DNA of 37,685 nt from Methanobacteriota archaeon (lineage in GTDB: Archaea; Thermoplasmatota; Thermoplasmata; Methanomassiliicoccales; UBA472): the NCBI GenBank assembly GCA_021372315.1, contig JAJFUT010000099.1, positions 1-37,685 on the forward strand, written 5' to 3'. Of the stretch, positions 16,768 to 25,967 are shown one piece after another. The translations under genes and the position numbers were made by a program. The first letter of the stretch is position 1. Each line of letters opens with the position of its first letter. Below the pieces are notes generated by a model. The model saw only the letters and a list, made by a program, of their open reading frames with translations. It did no database searches and was not told where the DNA came from.

Positions 16768-18234
16768 ATGAAGGTATGCGTATCCGTCGCTGAGAAGGAT
16801 GTCCGATCGGCCGTCGATGCCTGCATCTCAGCGAAGGAGAGGGGGGCGGACCTCATCGAGGTTAGGTTCGATCATATGGACCAGGTGCCAATGTCCCTTT
16901 TGGGCTTCGGGTCGGTCGGGGTCCCGATGATCGCGACCCTGCGGTCCGTCGCAGAGGGCGGCAGGTATTCTGGCTCGGACGATGGGAAGGTCCGGTTCCT
17001 CGCCGAGGCCGTCAAGGAGGGTTTCAGCTACGTTGACGTCGAGCTCGGTTTCGCTTCCATGGCCGATCTCTCGAAGGCGGTTGGCGACGGGAAGATGATC
17101 GTCTCCTACCACGATTTCGAAAGGACGCCGAAGACCTCGGACATGGTCCATTTACTGGTCTCCTGCTCGGCCAAGGGCAGCTTGGCCAAGGTCGCGTTTC
17201 AGATCAACAGGCCCAAGGACGTCCTGGCCCTCGTCGAAGCATCGAGGGCGTACGCCGAGACGGGCAACGATTTCGTGGCCATCGGGATGGGCGAGAGGGG
17301 AGCGGTGACGAGGGTGCTGTTCGAAAGGTTCGGGGCCTCGTTCACATATGCTTCGATGGGCGCCGGCAAGGAAGTGTCCCCTGGACAGATAGACATCGGC
17401 TCGATGAGGCGTCTCAAGGGCGATATCATCGTCACCGGCGTCACTGGCCAATCGCTTTCACATTCATTGTCGGCGTGGATGCACAACGCCGCCTACGCCG
17501 ACGAGGGCATGCCGGGCATGTACCTGAAGTTCCAGGCCGAGAAGGATGACCTTCCGGACCTCCTCGATATGATCACCGAGCTGGAGATCAGGGGTACGAA
17601 CGTCACGATACCGCACAAGCAATCGATAGTCCCGCTGCTGGACGAGCTGGACCCTGAGGCCGAGAGGATCGGGGCGGTCAACACGGTCAAGAACGAGGAC
17701 GGCGTGATGAAGGGTTTCAACACCGACGTGCACGGCGTCAGGATGACGTTCGAGAAGGCCGGGTTCGACCCGAGGGGGAAGGACGTGCTCGTCATGGGGG
17801 CGGGAGGGGCCGCAAGGGCCGTCTCTTCGTACTTATCGGCGTCCAAGGCAAATACTTACATGGCCAACCGCACGCCCGACAAGGCGAAGGCCCTGGCCGA
17901 TTCGTTCGACGGGATAGAGGTCATCGACCTGAACGATGTGGCCAAACGCAGATACGACGCGATCGTCAACTGCACGCCCCTGGGGATGAAGGGATATCCT
18001 GACGAGCTGTCGGTCCCGGCCGACGTCATCGGACCGGGGCAGTTCATCATGGACACGATCTACAACCCGCCCAAGACCAGGCTGGTCCTCGAAGGGGAGG
18101 CGAGGGGCGCCAACGCGGTCTCGGGCAAGGACATGCTGATATTCCAGGCCATGAGGGCATTCGAGATCTGGACCGGAACGCTTCCGAAATATGAGGTCAT
18201 GAAGGCCGGGTTCGAGGAAGGGATGGCCCGATGA
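16768..18234 (+). CDS. aroDE: Bifunctional 3-dehydroquinate dehydratase / shikimate dehydrogenase fusion
   Basis: This 488-residue fusion carries steps three and four of the pathway. Residues about 1-215 form a type I dehydroquinase: EVRFDHM, TLRSVAEGG, the catalytic histidine in VSYHDFERTP and the Schiff-base lysine in AKVAFQ. Residues about 220-488 form shikimate dehydrogenase: TGQSLSHSLSAWMHN binds shikimate, NVTIPHK has the catalytic lysine, GFNTD the aspartate, and GAGGAARAV plus ANRT the NADP site. The ATG at 16768 is chosen over the overlapping GTG at 16762 because of the AGGTGA just upstream. The stop overlaps the kinase start as ATGA. Separate proteins are usual in archaea; this fusion could channel dehydroshikimate. 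Confidence 0.93.
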   Translation: MKVCVSVAEKDVRSAVDACISAKERGADLIEVRFDHMDQVPMSLLGFGSVGVPMIATLRSVAEGGRYSGSDDGKVRFLAEAVKEGFSYVDVELGFASMADLSKAVGDGKMIVSYHDFERTPKTSDMVHLLVSCSAKGSLAKVAFQINRPKDVLALVEASRAYAETGNDFVAIGMGERGAVTRVLFERFGASFTYASMGAGKEVSPGQIDIGSMRRLKGDIIVTGVTGQSLSHSLSAWMHNAAYADEGMPGMYLKFQAEKDDLPDLLDMITELEIRGTNVTIPHKQSIVPLLDELDPEAERIGAVNTVKNEDGVMKGFNTDVHGVRMTFEKAGFDPRGKDVLVMGAGGAARAVSSYLSASKANTYMANRTPDKAKALADSFDGIEVIDLNDVAKRRYDAIVNCTPLGMKGYPDELSVPADVIGPGQFIMDTIYNPPKTRLVLEGEARGANAVSGKDMLIFQAMRAFEIWTGTLPKYEVMKAGFEEGMAR

Positions 18235-19073
18235 AGGGAACTGGTGTTTCGAGGAGCGCCGGCACGGTCATAAACGCCATGGCCACCGGAAAGGGATGCG
18301 CCTTCGGCATAGACATCAGGACCGAGGCCGAGGTCGAGATCAACGACAGCGGAGTCGTCAATGCGCGAATAGAGGGGCTCCCGGACGAACCCACGAAACT
18401 TATAGAGCTCTGCGCGAGGAAGGTACTGGACCGCTTCGGGATGAAAGAGCTCGGCGCGGATGTTGTGACGCGCTCGAACATCCCCGTGTCCAGAGGCCTG
18501 AAGAGCAGCAGCGCCGCGTCGAACGCCGTCATAAAGGCGACCCTCAGGGCGATGGAGGAGGACATGCAGGTCCTGGATGCGATCAGGATAGGCTGCGAAT
18601 GTTCGATCGAGGCCGGCGTATCGATAACTGGGGCTTTCGACGATGCCTGCGCATCCATGCTCGGCGGCATATGCCTCACGAACAACACCGAATACGAGCT
18701 CGTCAAACGAGAGAGGATGGACGACTCGCTCGTCGCGTTGATCTACACCCCTGAGCGCATGATCAGGAAGAGCGGACTTCCGCTGGCGAAGATCAGGACG
18801 CAGAGCGACCTCATCGAGCTCGCGTACATACTCGCAGCGAACGGCGACTACAGGACTGCCATGAAGCTGAACGGGATAGTGTACGCGTCGGTCCTCGGGG
18901 TCGATGTCTCCGTTATCTACGAAGCGCTGGCCAACGGCGCCGTTACGGCCGGGATGAGCGGGAGCGGCCCCGCGATCGTCATGTTGGCCGAACGGGACAG
19001 GGCAGAGGGGCTCAGGTCATCCCTCAGCGTGTCGAAGGACGTCATCGTTGCGGAGCTGTACAATTGCGATTGA
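18231..19073 (+). CDS. aroK: Archaeal GHMP-type shikimate kinase
   Basis: This 280-residue kinase of the GHMP superfamily phosphorylates shikimate at O3 and is not related to bacterial AroK. The ATP loop is PVSRGLKSSSAASNAV (about residues 83-98), and the C-terminal glycine-rich motif is GMSGSGPAIVML. GHMP kinases also include homoserine and mevalonate kinases; position between aroDE and aroA makes shikimate the clear substrate. The start overlaps the aroDE stop by 4 nt. Confidence 0.92.
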   Translation: MKGTGVSRSAGTVINAMATGKGCAFGIDIRTEAEVEINDSGVVNARIEGLPDEPTKLIELCARKVLDRFGMKELGADVVTRSNIPVSRGLKSSSAASNAVIKATLRAMEEDMQVLDAIRIGCECSIEAGVSITGAFDDACASMLGGICLTNNTEYELVKRERMDDSLVALIYTPERMIRKSGLPLAKIRTQSDLIELAYILAANGDYRTAMKLNGIVYASVLGVDVSVIYEALANGAVTAGMSGSGPAIVMLAERDRAEGLRSSLSVSKDVIVAELYNCD

Positions 19074-19082
19074 GGTGTCAAG

Positions 19083-20351
19083 ATGATTCTTAAGATCAGG
19101 CCGTCGGAGATCGGCGGGAAGGTTCATGCTTCGCCGTCCAAGAGCTACACGCACCGGGCGATCGTGCTGGCATCATTGGCGCAAGGGACGTCCAAGCTCG
19201 GAAGGCCGCTGCTGAGCGGCGATACCCTCGCTACGCTCGAGGCGATGCGTGCGTTCGGGGCCACAACGTCCGAGAAGGACGCTTCCCTGATCGTAGAAGG
19301 CTGCGAACCTCGCTGCCCTTCGGACGTCATCGACGCCGCGAACTCAGGGACGACCATCAGGATCGTCGCGGGAATAGCGTCCTTGCTGCCGTGCTACACG
19401 GTCCTTACCGGCGACGAGTCGATAAGGCGCAGGCCGATGCAGCCGCTGATCGATGCGCTGTCCCAGTTGGGCGTCGAATGTCGTTCCACGAGGGGCAACG
19501 GACTCGCCCCGCTCATAGTCAGAGGACCCAACGTCGGCGGGCTGACGAAGATACAGGGGGACGTGAGCTCGCAGTTCATCTCGTCGCTTCTCATATCATC
19601 GCCGCTCAAGAAGGTGGACACCGAGGTGGTCATCACGACGGAGCTGAAGTCGAAACCCTACATCGACATCACCATGGACATGATGTCCTTGTACGGGGTC
19701 AGGTCGGAGGGGACGGACAAAGGATTCTTCATCCGCGGGAACCAGGCGTACAAGCCTCACGACCTCGTCATCCCTGGCGATTATTCGTCGGCGGCATTTC
19801 CGCTGGCAGCGGGCGTGTTGGCCGGAAGCGCGGAGGTGGACAACCTCGATCCCGGCGACATGCAGGGCGACCGCCTCTTCATGGACATACTGGAAAGGTT
19901 CGGCGCCAAGATAGGGCGGCATGCCCTCTCCGTGAGAGCGAGCGGAGGGAAGCTGGAGGCGGCGGACATCGACCTTGGCCAGGCGCCCGACCTGTTCCCT
20001 ATCGTCGCCGTCGTCGCCTCCCAGGCGAAGGGCGAGAGCGTCATCCGCAACGCCGAGCACGTCCGGCACAAGGAGAGCGACAGGATCTCCGCGACGGTCA
20101 CCTTCCTGAAGACCATGGGCGCCGACATCGAGGAAAGGAGGGACGGATGCGTTGTAAAAGGCCCCTCCCGATTGAAAGGTTCGTTCGTAGCTGCGCACGG
20201 CGATCACAGGATATTGATGGCGGCGGCCGTCGCGGCGCTCGTCGCGGACGGCGAGACGGTCGTCTCGGACGGCGATTGCTTTAAGATATCCTATCCGAGT
20301 TTCGTGGACGACATGAGGTCGTTGGGAACCGATCTGGAGTTGATGGGATGA
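19083..20351 (+). CDS. aroA: 5-enolpyruvylshikimate-3-phosphate synthase
   Basis: This 422-residue enzyme adds enolpyruvate from PEP to shikimate 3-phosphate. Motifs in order: SPSKSYTHRA (substrate lysine), DAANSGTTIRI, RRRPMQPL (PEP arginine), SSQFISSLL, GDYSSAAFPLAAG, KESDRI and HGDHRILMA. The tyrosine-threonine-histidine after the lysine-serine motif varies slightly from bacterial enzymes but fits archaeal forms. GAGGTG precedes the ATG. It overlaps aroC by 4 nt. Confidence 0.95.
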   Translation: MILKIRPSEIGGKVHASPSKSYTHRAIVLASLAQGTSKLGRPLLSGDTLATLEAMRAFGATTSEKDASLIVEGCEPRCPSDVIDAANSGTTIRIVAGIASLLPCYTVLTGDESIRRRPMQPLIDALSQLGVECRSTRGNGLAPLIVRGPNVGGLTKIQGDVSSQFISSLLISSPLKKVDTEVVITTELKSKPYIDITMDMMSLYGVRSEGTDKGFFIRGNQAYKPHDLVIPGDYSSAAFPLAAGVLAGSAEVDNLDPGDMQGDRLFMDILERFGAKIGRHALSVRASGGKLEAADIDLGQAPDLFPIVAVVASQAKGESVIRNAEHVRHKESDRISATVTFLKTMGADIEERRDGCVVKGPSRLKGSFVAAHGDHRILMAAAVAALVADGETVVSDGDCFKISYPSFVDDMRSLGTDLELMG

Positions 20352-21424
20352 ACACGATCGGCGTCAAGCTGAGGCTCACGATCTTCGGCACGAGCCACGG
20401 TGAGGGAGTAGGCTGCGTACTGGACGGTGCGCCGCCAGGACTGGCCATATCGCTGAAGGACATCCAGCGCGAGCTTGATCTCAGGAAGCCGTCGGTCGGG
20501 ATCGGGACCCCGAGGATGGAGGAGGACGTCGTCATCCCGCTCTCGGGGGTCAAGGACTCGAGGGCCACGGGCGGGGCCATCACGCTATTCATAAAGAACG
20601 CTGACAAGGACAGCGACAAGTACAAGGAGTTCGCGTTCAAGCCGCGTCCGGGCCACGCCGATCTCACCGCCGTGATGAAGTATGGCGACGCGCATGACAT
20701 CAGGGGCGGAGGGCAGTTCTCCGGAAGGATGACAGCGCCCATCGTAGCGGCAGGGACGATCGCGAGGGCCATGATATCCCAGATCGGGGTAGGGGTTGGA
20801 GGGTACAGCATGGCCATAGGCTCGGTCGTCGATAAGGAGGAACATCCCTTCGGCGACATCGTCCATTTCGGGCGCGGCAACGAGGTCAGGGCCGCGTCGG
20901 AGGACATGGAGGGCAGGATGAGGAAGGAGATACTCGACGCCAAGGCGGACGGGGACAGCGTCGGCGGCATCGTCCGCTGCATCGCCACCGGGCTTCCGAT
21001 CGGCGTCGGCGAGCCCTTCTTCGATACTTTGGAAGGAGAGCTGGCAAAGATACTGTTCGCGATACCGGCCGTCAAGGGCGTCGAGTTCGGCGCTGGCTTC
21101 AGAGCCGCGGCCATGAGGGGATCGCAGAACAACGACCCGTTCGTGATATCGGACGGGAGAGTCGCCACGTCGAAGAACGATTCCGGAGGGATGCTCGGCG
21201 GGATCAGCGACGGAATGCCGCTCGACATCAAGGTGGCGTTCAAGCCGACCGCGTCGATCGCGATGGAACAGGACACCGTGGACCTGAGGTCCATGAAGCC
21301 TGCGAGGATCAAGATAGAGGGGAGGCACGACCCCTGCATCGTGCCGAGGGCGGTCTCGGTGGTCGAGGCCGCGGTAGCGCTGACATTGGCGGACCTATGC
21401 ATGAGAGGTGGATTCATTGACTGA
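20348..21424 (+). CDS. aroC: Chorismate synthase
   Basis: This 358-residue FMN-dependent enzyme removes phosphate from EPSP to make chorismate. The signatures GTSHGEGVGCVLDGAPPG at the N-terminus, RPGHAD, GGGQFSGRMTAPIVAAGTIA and the C-terminal stretch up to DPCIVPRA are all present. It completes the seven-step aromatic set and overlaps its neighbours on both sides, by 4 nt with aroA and 8 nt with the chorismate mutase-TyrA gene. Confidence 0.96.
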   Translation: MNTIGVKLRLTIFGTSHGEGVGCVLDGAPPGLAISLKDIQRELDLRKPSVGIGTPRMEEDVVIPLSGVKDSRATGGAITLFIKNADKDSDKYKEFAFKPRPGHADLTAVMKYGDAHDIRGGGQFSGRMTAPIVAAGTIARAMISQIGVGVGGYSMAIGSVVDKEEHPFGDIVHFGRGNEVRAASEDMEGRMRKEILDAKADGDSVGGIVRCIATGLPIGVGEPFFDTLEGELAKILFAIPAVKGVEFGAGFRAAAMRGSQNNDPFVISDGRVATSKNDSGGMLGGISDGMPLDIKVAFKPTASIAMEQDTVDLRSMKPARIKIEGRHDPCIVPRAVSVVEAAVALTLADLCMRGGFID

Positions 21425-22511
21425 GAAGGTGGACGGCATCCGATGGGAGATAGAGGAGCTAGACCAGGAGATAATGGAACTCATCGGGAAGAGGATGGAA
21501 GCGGCACTGTCGATGGGCAGGACGAAGGTCGAGAAGGCCATGCCGGTCCGCAACCTGAAGGTGGAGGACGAGGTCGTCAACCGGTACAGGGAACGGGCCA
21601 AGGCGGCGGGCATCTCCGAGGAGGCCGCGGCGGACATCGCGAACATATTGATACGCGAGTCGGTCGAATCCCAGGCGCGCCTCTCACGCCCGATGAAGTC
21701 CGTCAAGGAGGTCTGCATCATCGGCGGTCAGGGGAAGATGGGGCTATGGTTCGCGCGCTACATGGCCATGAGAGGGCACAAGGTCAAGCTGCTGGACACG
21801 AGGAAGAAGGATCCCAAGGTCAAGACCGAGTTCCCCCTCGTCACCGACCTCGATGCGGCGATGAGGACCGCCGACGTCGTCATAGTGGCAGTGACCATAT
21901 CCCAGGCGAGGTCGGTCCTGGAACAGGTGATCGAGGCCAAGCCGAAGGGCCTGGTGTTCGACATCATGTCGGTGAAGCAGCCGATCATTCCGACCCTGGA
22001 GAAGGCGGCGGTCGAAGGCCTCAAGATCTGCAGCGTCCACCCGATGTTCGGACCGAACGCGCTGTCCATGTACAGCAGGAACATCATCGTCTGCGACTGC
22101 GGCTCCACGCGCGGCGTCGAGGAGTTCCTGCCGCTCATCGAAGGTATGGGCGCAAAGGTCACGGAGATGCCTGTTTCCGAGCACGACGAGATGATCTCTT
22201 TCGTGCTGGGACTGAGCCACGCGATCAACATCGCTTTCTTCAGCGCTTTGAAGGATTCGGGCATAGAGTTCAAGAGCTTTGAGGACATCGCCTCGACAAC
22301 GTTCAAGAAACAGTCCGCCTCGGCCATGAGCGTCGCCTTGGAGAGCCCCGACCTCTATTACGAGATACAGCACGACAACCCGTACACGGAGAAGAACTTC
22401 GAACTGCTGGCGAGGGTCTTGTCGGAACTCAGGAGCGCCGCCTTGGACGAGGACAGGTCGCGTTTCGTCCAGATGATGAAGGAAGGCAGGAAATATTTCG
22501 GAGAGGATTGA
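21417..22511 (+). CDS. tyrA: Chorismate mutase / prephenate dehydrogenase fusion
   Basis: This 364-residue fusion commits chorismate to tyrosine. Residues about 1-90 are an AroQ-class chorismate mutase (helical; IEELDQEIMELIGKRMEAA). Residues about 100-364 are prephenate dehydrogenase with the NAD loop CIIGGQGKMG, FDIMSVKQPI, SVHPMFGP and the histidine in GLSHAINI. A TTG at 21417 is preferred because GAGGTG (21405-21410) lies 6 nt upstream; a GTG at 21408 would fall within that site. The TTG lies inside the aroC end, giving tight coupling. The mutase also supplies prephenate to pheA at 33126. Confidence 0.9.
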   Translation: MTEKVDGIRWEIEELDQEIMELIGKRMEAALSMGRTKVEKAMPVRNLKVEDEVVNRYRERAKAAGISEEAAADIANILIRESVESQARLSRPMKSVKEVCIIGGQGKMGLWFARYMAMRGHKVKLLDTRKKDPKVKTEFPLVTDLDAAMRTADVVIVAVTISQARSVLEQVIEAKPKGLVFDIMSVKQPIIPTLEKAAVEGLKICSVHPMFGPNALSMYSRNIIVCDCGSTRGVEEFLPLIEGMGAKVTEMPVSEHDEMISFVLGLSHAINIAFFSALKDSGIEFKSFEDIASTTFKKQSASAMSVALESPDLYYEIQHDNPYTEKNFELLARVLSELRSAALDEDRSRFVQMMKEGRKYFGED

Positions 22512-23576
22512 ATGGCGAAGATACAGGTTGCAGTGCTAGGCGCGACTGGAATGATAGGGCAGAGGTTCGTCCAGCTGCTCGAGGACCACCCCTGGTTCGA
22601 GATCGGGGGGCTCTACGCCTCGGAAAGGTCCGAGGGGAAAGGCCTCCGCGAGGTCATGAAGGTAAAGGACCACGCTTTCAAGGAGGACACCCTGGAGAGG
22701 AAGATAGAGCAGCTCGAGACCAAGGCCATCGCCAAGAGGTGCCGCGTCGCGTTCTCCGGACTTCCGACGGACGTCGCCAAGGACGCCGAGACATCGCTGG
22801 CGAACGCCGGCGTGGCCGTGTTCTCGAACGCGGCCTCGCACAGGATGGAGAACGACGTCCCGCTGCTTATCCCGGAGGTCAACCCGGAGCACCTGGACAT
22901 CGTCAAGAGGCAGAGATGCTACAAGGACGGCGGATACATCGTCACCAACGCCAACTGCTCGACGACCGGACTGGCCCTTCCGCTGAAGGCGATCCACACT
23001 GCATATGGCCTTGAGTTCGTCTGCGTCTCCACGTACCAGGCGATATCGGGCGCAGGATACCCCGGGGTCCCGTCGTTGGACATACTGGGCAACGTCCACC
23101 CTCACATCAAGAGCGAGGAAGAGAAGATGGAGGCCGAGATCTTCAAGATGCTCGGCAAGAAGACCGCCAAGGGCATAGACCATCCGAAGTTCGACATGGT
23201 CGCCTCCTGCGCCCGCGTGCCAGTCATCGACGGCCACATGGAATCCGTGGCCCTCAGGACGAGCAGGGACGCCTCGGCTGACGACATCATCAGGACGCTG
23301 GACAAGTTCAAGCCGGCCCCGCAGAAGCTCGACCTCCCGACGGCGCCTGTCAGGCCGATCATCGTCAGGATGGAGGCGGACCGCCCGCAGCCATTGTTCG
23401 ACGTGTACGCCGGCGAGCCCCTGAGGGCAAGGGGGATGGCCGTCACGGTAGGAAGGGTCCGGCAGAGCGGAAACAAATATACCAAGCTTTGGCTCTTATC
23501 CCACAACACCATCCGGGGTGGCGCAGGAGGATCGGTCCTCAACGCGGAGCTCGCAAAGGCGAAGAGACTGCTGTAA
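22512..23576 (+). CDS. asd: Aspartate-semialdehyde dehydrogenase
   Basis: This 354-residue archaeal/fungal-type enzyme reduces aspartyl phosphate to aspartate semialdehyde. The NADP loop is GATGMIGQRF, the catalytic cysteine is in NANCSTTGLALPL, and the histidine region is SCARVPVIDGHMESV. It directly abuts the tyrA stop, with GGAGAGG 5 nt before the ATG. Its location is informative: the product feeds ADH synthase at the front of this operon and the homocysteine proteins immediately downstream. Confidence 0.94.
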   Translation: MAKIQVAVLGATGMIGQRFVQLLEDHPWFEIGGLYASERSEGKGLREVMKVKDHAFKEDTLERKIEQLETKAIAKRCRVAFSGLPTDVAKDAETSLANAGVAVFSNAASHRMENDVPLLIPEVNPEHLDIVKRQRCYKDGGYIVTNANCSTTGLALPLKAIHTAYGLEFVCVSTYQAISGAGYPGVPSLDILGNVHPHIKSEEEKMEAEIFKMLGKKTAKGIDHPKFDMVASCARVPVIDGHMESVALRTSRDASADDIIRTLDKFKPAPQKLDLPTAPVRPIIVRMEADRPQPLFDVYAGEPLRARGMAVTVGRVRQSGNKYTKLWLLSHNTIRGGAGGSVLNAELAKAKRLL

Positions 23577-23585
23577 GGTGATGAA

Positions 23586-24755
23586 TTGAAGCGAACCGTC
23601 GAAGAGATCAACGCCAGGATCAAGAAGGGCGATGCCGTCGTCATGACGGCCGAGGAGGTCGTCGACCTTGTCAGGAAGGACGGCCTCAAGAAGGCCACCG
23701 AACAGGTCGATGTGGTCACGACCGGCACCTTCGGCGCGATGTGCTCTTCGGGGGCCTTCATCAACTTCGGGCACTCCGAGCCGCCCATCAAGATGTCGAA
23801 GGTCATGCTGAACGACGTCCCCGCCTACGGAGGACTGGCCGCCGTCGACGCCTACATCGGCGCGACCGAGGAATCTTGCAATGGGAGGCCCGATTACGGC
23901 GGAGCGCACGTCATCGAGGAGCTCATCGCCGGCAAGCCTGTGAAGCTCAAGGCGTCGTCCCGCGGCACCGACTGCTATCCGAGGAAGGACATCGAGACGT
24001 ACATCACCCTCGATACGGTGAACCAGGCATACCTCTTCAACCCCAGGAACATGTACCAGAACTACGCCGTGGCGACCAACTCGGGCGAGAGGACGCTCTA
24101 CACGTACATGGGAAAGCTCCTGCCTAACATGAAGAACGCCACGTACTCCAGCTCGGGACAGCTCTCGCCGCTGCTGAAGGACCCGAACCTGAGGACCATC
24201 GGCATCGGCACGAGGATATTCCTCGGAGGGGCGCAGGGATACGTCAGCTGGGAAGGGACCCAGTACAAGACGAACGTACCGCTGCGCAACGGGGTGCCCG
24301 CCGCCTCCGCCAGGACGCTGGCCGTCATTGGCGACATGAAGGCCATGTCCCCCGATTACATCAGGGCCCTCTACATGAACAAGTACGGTATCAGCCTGGC
24401 CGTCGGGATCGGCGTCCCTATACCGGTGCTGGACGAGGACATCATGCGCACCTGCGCCCTCTCGGACGAGGAGCTATTCGCGCCCGTCGTCGATTACGCC
24501 CTTCAGTCGAGGAACAGGAAGCCGATCCAGGAGACCAACTACGCCGAGCTGCGCTCCGGTACGCTCACCATCAAGGGCAAGAAGGCCAAGACCTCCTCGT
24601 TGTCTTCTTACTTCAAGGCGAGGCAGATCGCGAAAGAACTGAAGCGCCAGGTCGAGGAGAAGGAGTTCTACCTCAGCCAATACGTTCAATCCATGCCGGC
24701 CGAGCGCGCGATCAGGCCGCTCGACGTCCACTCGAGGGAGGAGGTGGAGAAATGA
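23586..24755 (+). CDS. COG1900 (DUF39) homocysteine biosynthesis protein
   Basis: This 389-residue member of the family represented by Methanosarcina MA1821 takes part in converting aspartate semialdehyde plus sulfide to homocysteine in anaerobes. Two cysteines, C53 (GAMCSSGAF) and C130 (GTDCYPRKD), match in position the pair I recall as required in the Methanosarcina protein, thought to act through persulfide. Also seen are GGLAAVDAYIGATE and GGAQGYVSWEGTQ. Start is TTG at 23586, 5 nt after a GGTGAT-type site; a nearby ATG at 23581 is out of frame. It overlaps the ferredoxin gene as ATGA. Unlike some family members it has no fused CBS domains. Confidence 0.88.
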   Translation: MKRTVEEINARIKKGDAVVMTAEEVVDLVRKDGLKKATEQVDVVTTGTFGAMCSSGAFINFGHSEPPIKMSKVMLNDVPAYGGLAAVDAYIGATEESCNGRPDYGGAHVIEELIAGKPVKLKASSRGTDCYPRKDIETYITLDTVNQAYLFNPRNMYQNYAVATNSGERTLYTYMGKLLPNMKNATYSSSGQLSPLLKDPNLRTIGIGTRIFLGGAQGYVSWEGTQYKTNVPLRNGVPAASARTLAVIGDMKAMSPDYIRALYMNKYGISLAVGIGVPIPVLDEDIMRTCALSDEELFAPVVDYALQSRNRKPIQETNYAELRSGTLTIKGKKAKTSSLSSYFKARQIAKELKRQVEEKEFYLSQYVQSMPAERAIRPLDVHSREEVEK

Positions 24756-25156
24756 GCTCGAACCGTTACCTGCTGTTCTTCAGCCCCGACCTCATCAACG
24801 AACCGATCACCTACCGGATGGTCAAGGACTTCGACCTCATGATCAACATCCTGAGGGCGGAGATCGACGACACCGGCGGACGCCTGATGATATCGTTCCA
24901 GGGCAGCCCGCAACAGATCAAGAGCGCGCTGAAGTACCTGACCGACAACAAGGTCGAGATCAAGGAGCTGAACGAGTACGTTCACAAGGACGCTGACCGA
25001 TGCACGGACTGCGGCATGTGCGTCTCCGTCTGCCCCGTCGGCGCGTTCGTCATCGACAAGGAGACCTGGAAGGTAGGGTTCATCAACGACAAGTGCATCG
25101 CTTGCGGGATGTGCATCGACGCCTGCCCGCCCGGCGCCATGAAGCTGGGGCAATGA
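24752..25156 (+). CDS. NIL-domain / two-[4Fe-4S] ferredoxin, homocysteine biosynthesis partner
   Basis: This 134-residue protein has an N-terminal NIL domain (about 1-75) and a ferredoxin domain with two clusters: CTDCGMCVSVCPVGAF and CIACGMCIDACPPGAM. It corresponds to the NIL/ferredoxin protein (Methanosarcina MA1822) that accompanies COG1900 in homocysteine synthesis, presumably delivering electrons to reduce the thioaldehyde or persulfide intermediate. It overlaps genes on both sides by 4 nt. Confidence 0.9.
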   Translation: MSSNRYLLFFSPDLINEPITYRMVKDFDLMINILRAEIDDTGGRLMISFQGSPQQIKSALKYLTDNKVEIKELNEYVHKDADRCTDCGMCVSVCPVGAFVIDKETWKVGFINDKCIACGMCIDACPPGAMKLGQ

Positions 25157-25878
25157 TAGTCCGGCGTCATTTCGAGGTCGGGGAGACGGCGGTGACCATC
25201 GTCGCCGAGGAAGAGCTCGTATCTTATGCCAAACGCTCGATCTTCGATTCCAGGCAGGAGATCATGTCCTTCATCGAACGGGATGGGTTCTTCAAGGTCA
25301 CCTTCGACCCGTACGATGAGCCCGAGTCCGCCCCCGCCATCATCAGGAGGATGTGCGACGCCGCACGCGCCGCCAACGTCGGTCCCATGGCCGCCGTGGC
25401 CGGGGCGATCGCCGAAGCGGCGGTCTTGGCGATGGTGGACCAAGGGGCGGACCATGCGATCGTCGACAACGGAGGGGACCTGGCCCTCGTCCTGAACAGG
25501 GAGACCGCCGTCGGCATTTTCGCCGGGACGTCATCGTTCAAGGGACTGGCGTACATGGTCCCTCCTACCGAAGGCATCTATGGCATCTGCACGTCATCGG
25601 GGATGGTCGGTCCTTCGATATCGCTCGGCGCATCCGACGCCGCGACGGTGTTCGCCAAGGACGTATCTCTGGCCGACGCGTGCGCAACGGCATTGGGGAA
25701 CCTGGTCACGTCCGACGCGGATGACGTACTTGGCGATGCGGTCGGCACGATCTCCGACATATCTGGCGTGGACGGATGCGTCGCGATGATAGGCGAAAGG
25801 ATGGCCATGAGGGGAAAGGTCCCGGACCTGGTGCGCTGCGACGACACGCGGTGCAAGGTGTCGGAACGATACCTCTGA
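25153..25878 (+). CDS. COG2122 / UPF0280 ApbE-like protein, homocysteine-linked
   Basis: This 241-residue protein of the UPF0280 family has an ApbE-like fold (GPMAAVAGAIAEAAV, DNGGDLAL, GICTSSGMVG). The Methanosarcina homologue was implicated in anaerobic homocysteine formation together with the two upstream families; its exact chemistry is unresolved. The open frame extends upstream to 25000, but that part runs through the ferredoxin gene in another frame; the ATG at 25153 overlapping the stop as ATGA is the real start. Last gene before the his promoter. Confidence 0.87.
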   Translation: MIVRRHFEVGETAVTIVAEEELVSYAKRSIFDSRQEIMSFIERDGFFKVTFDPYDEPESAPAIIRRMCDAARAANVGPMAAVAGAIAEAAVLAMVDQGADHAIVDNGGDLALVLNRETAVGIFAGTSSFKGLAYMVPPTEGIYGICTSSGMVGPSISLGASDAATVFAKDVSLADACATALGNLVTSDADDVLGDAVGTISDISGVDGCVAMIGERMAMRGKVPDLVRCDDTRCKVSERYL

Positions 25879-25910
25879 TGCCGTCAATGTGACCGCTCCC
25901 CCGACGCCGG

Positions 25911-25919
25911 TATATAAAA
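25911..25919 (+). promoter_or_regulatory. TATA box of the his-ask-pheA operon
   Basis: TATATAAAA lies about 53 bp upstream of the chosen hisG ATG (25968), so transcription should start near 25940. This rules out the ATG at 25923 as the start and marks a new transcription unit after the homocysteine genes. Confidence 0.6.
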
Positions 25920-25967
25920 AGCTTGAAGTATGCTGTCTTCATTCTCCGCCATGTTACTGGTGTGCAC

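Noticed and set aside
24590-24760. Selenocysteine or TGA read-through in the redox genes
   Set aside because: TGA codons here sit at normal gene ends, usually within ATGA overlaps, and the frames past them are not protein-like.
25000-25878. 292-codon COG2122 frame starting at 25000
   Set aside because: The first 51 codons run through the ferredoxin gene in another frame and are arginine-rich; the ATG at 25153 is coupled to the ferredoxin stop.
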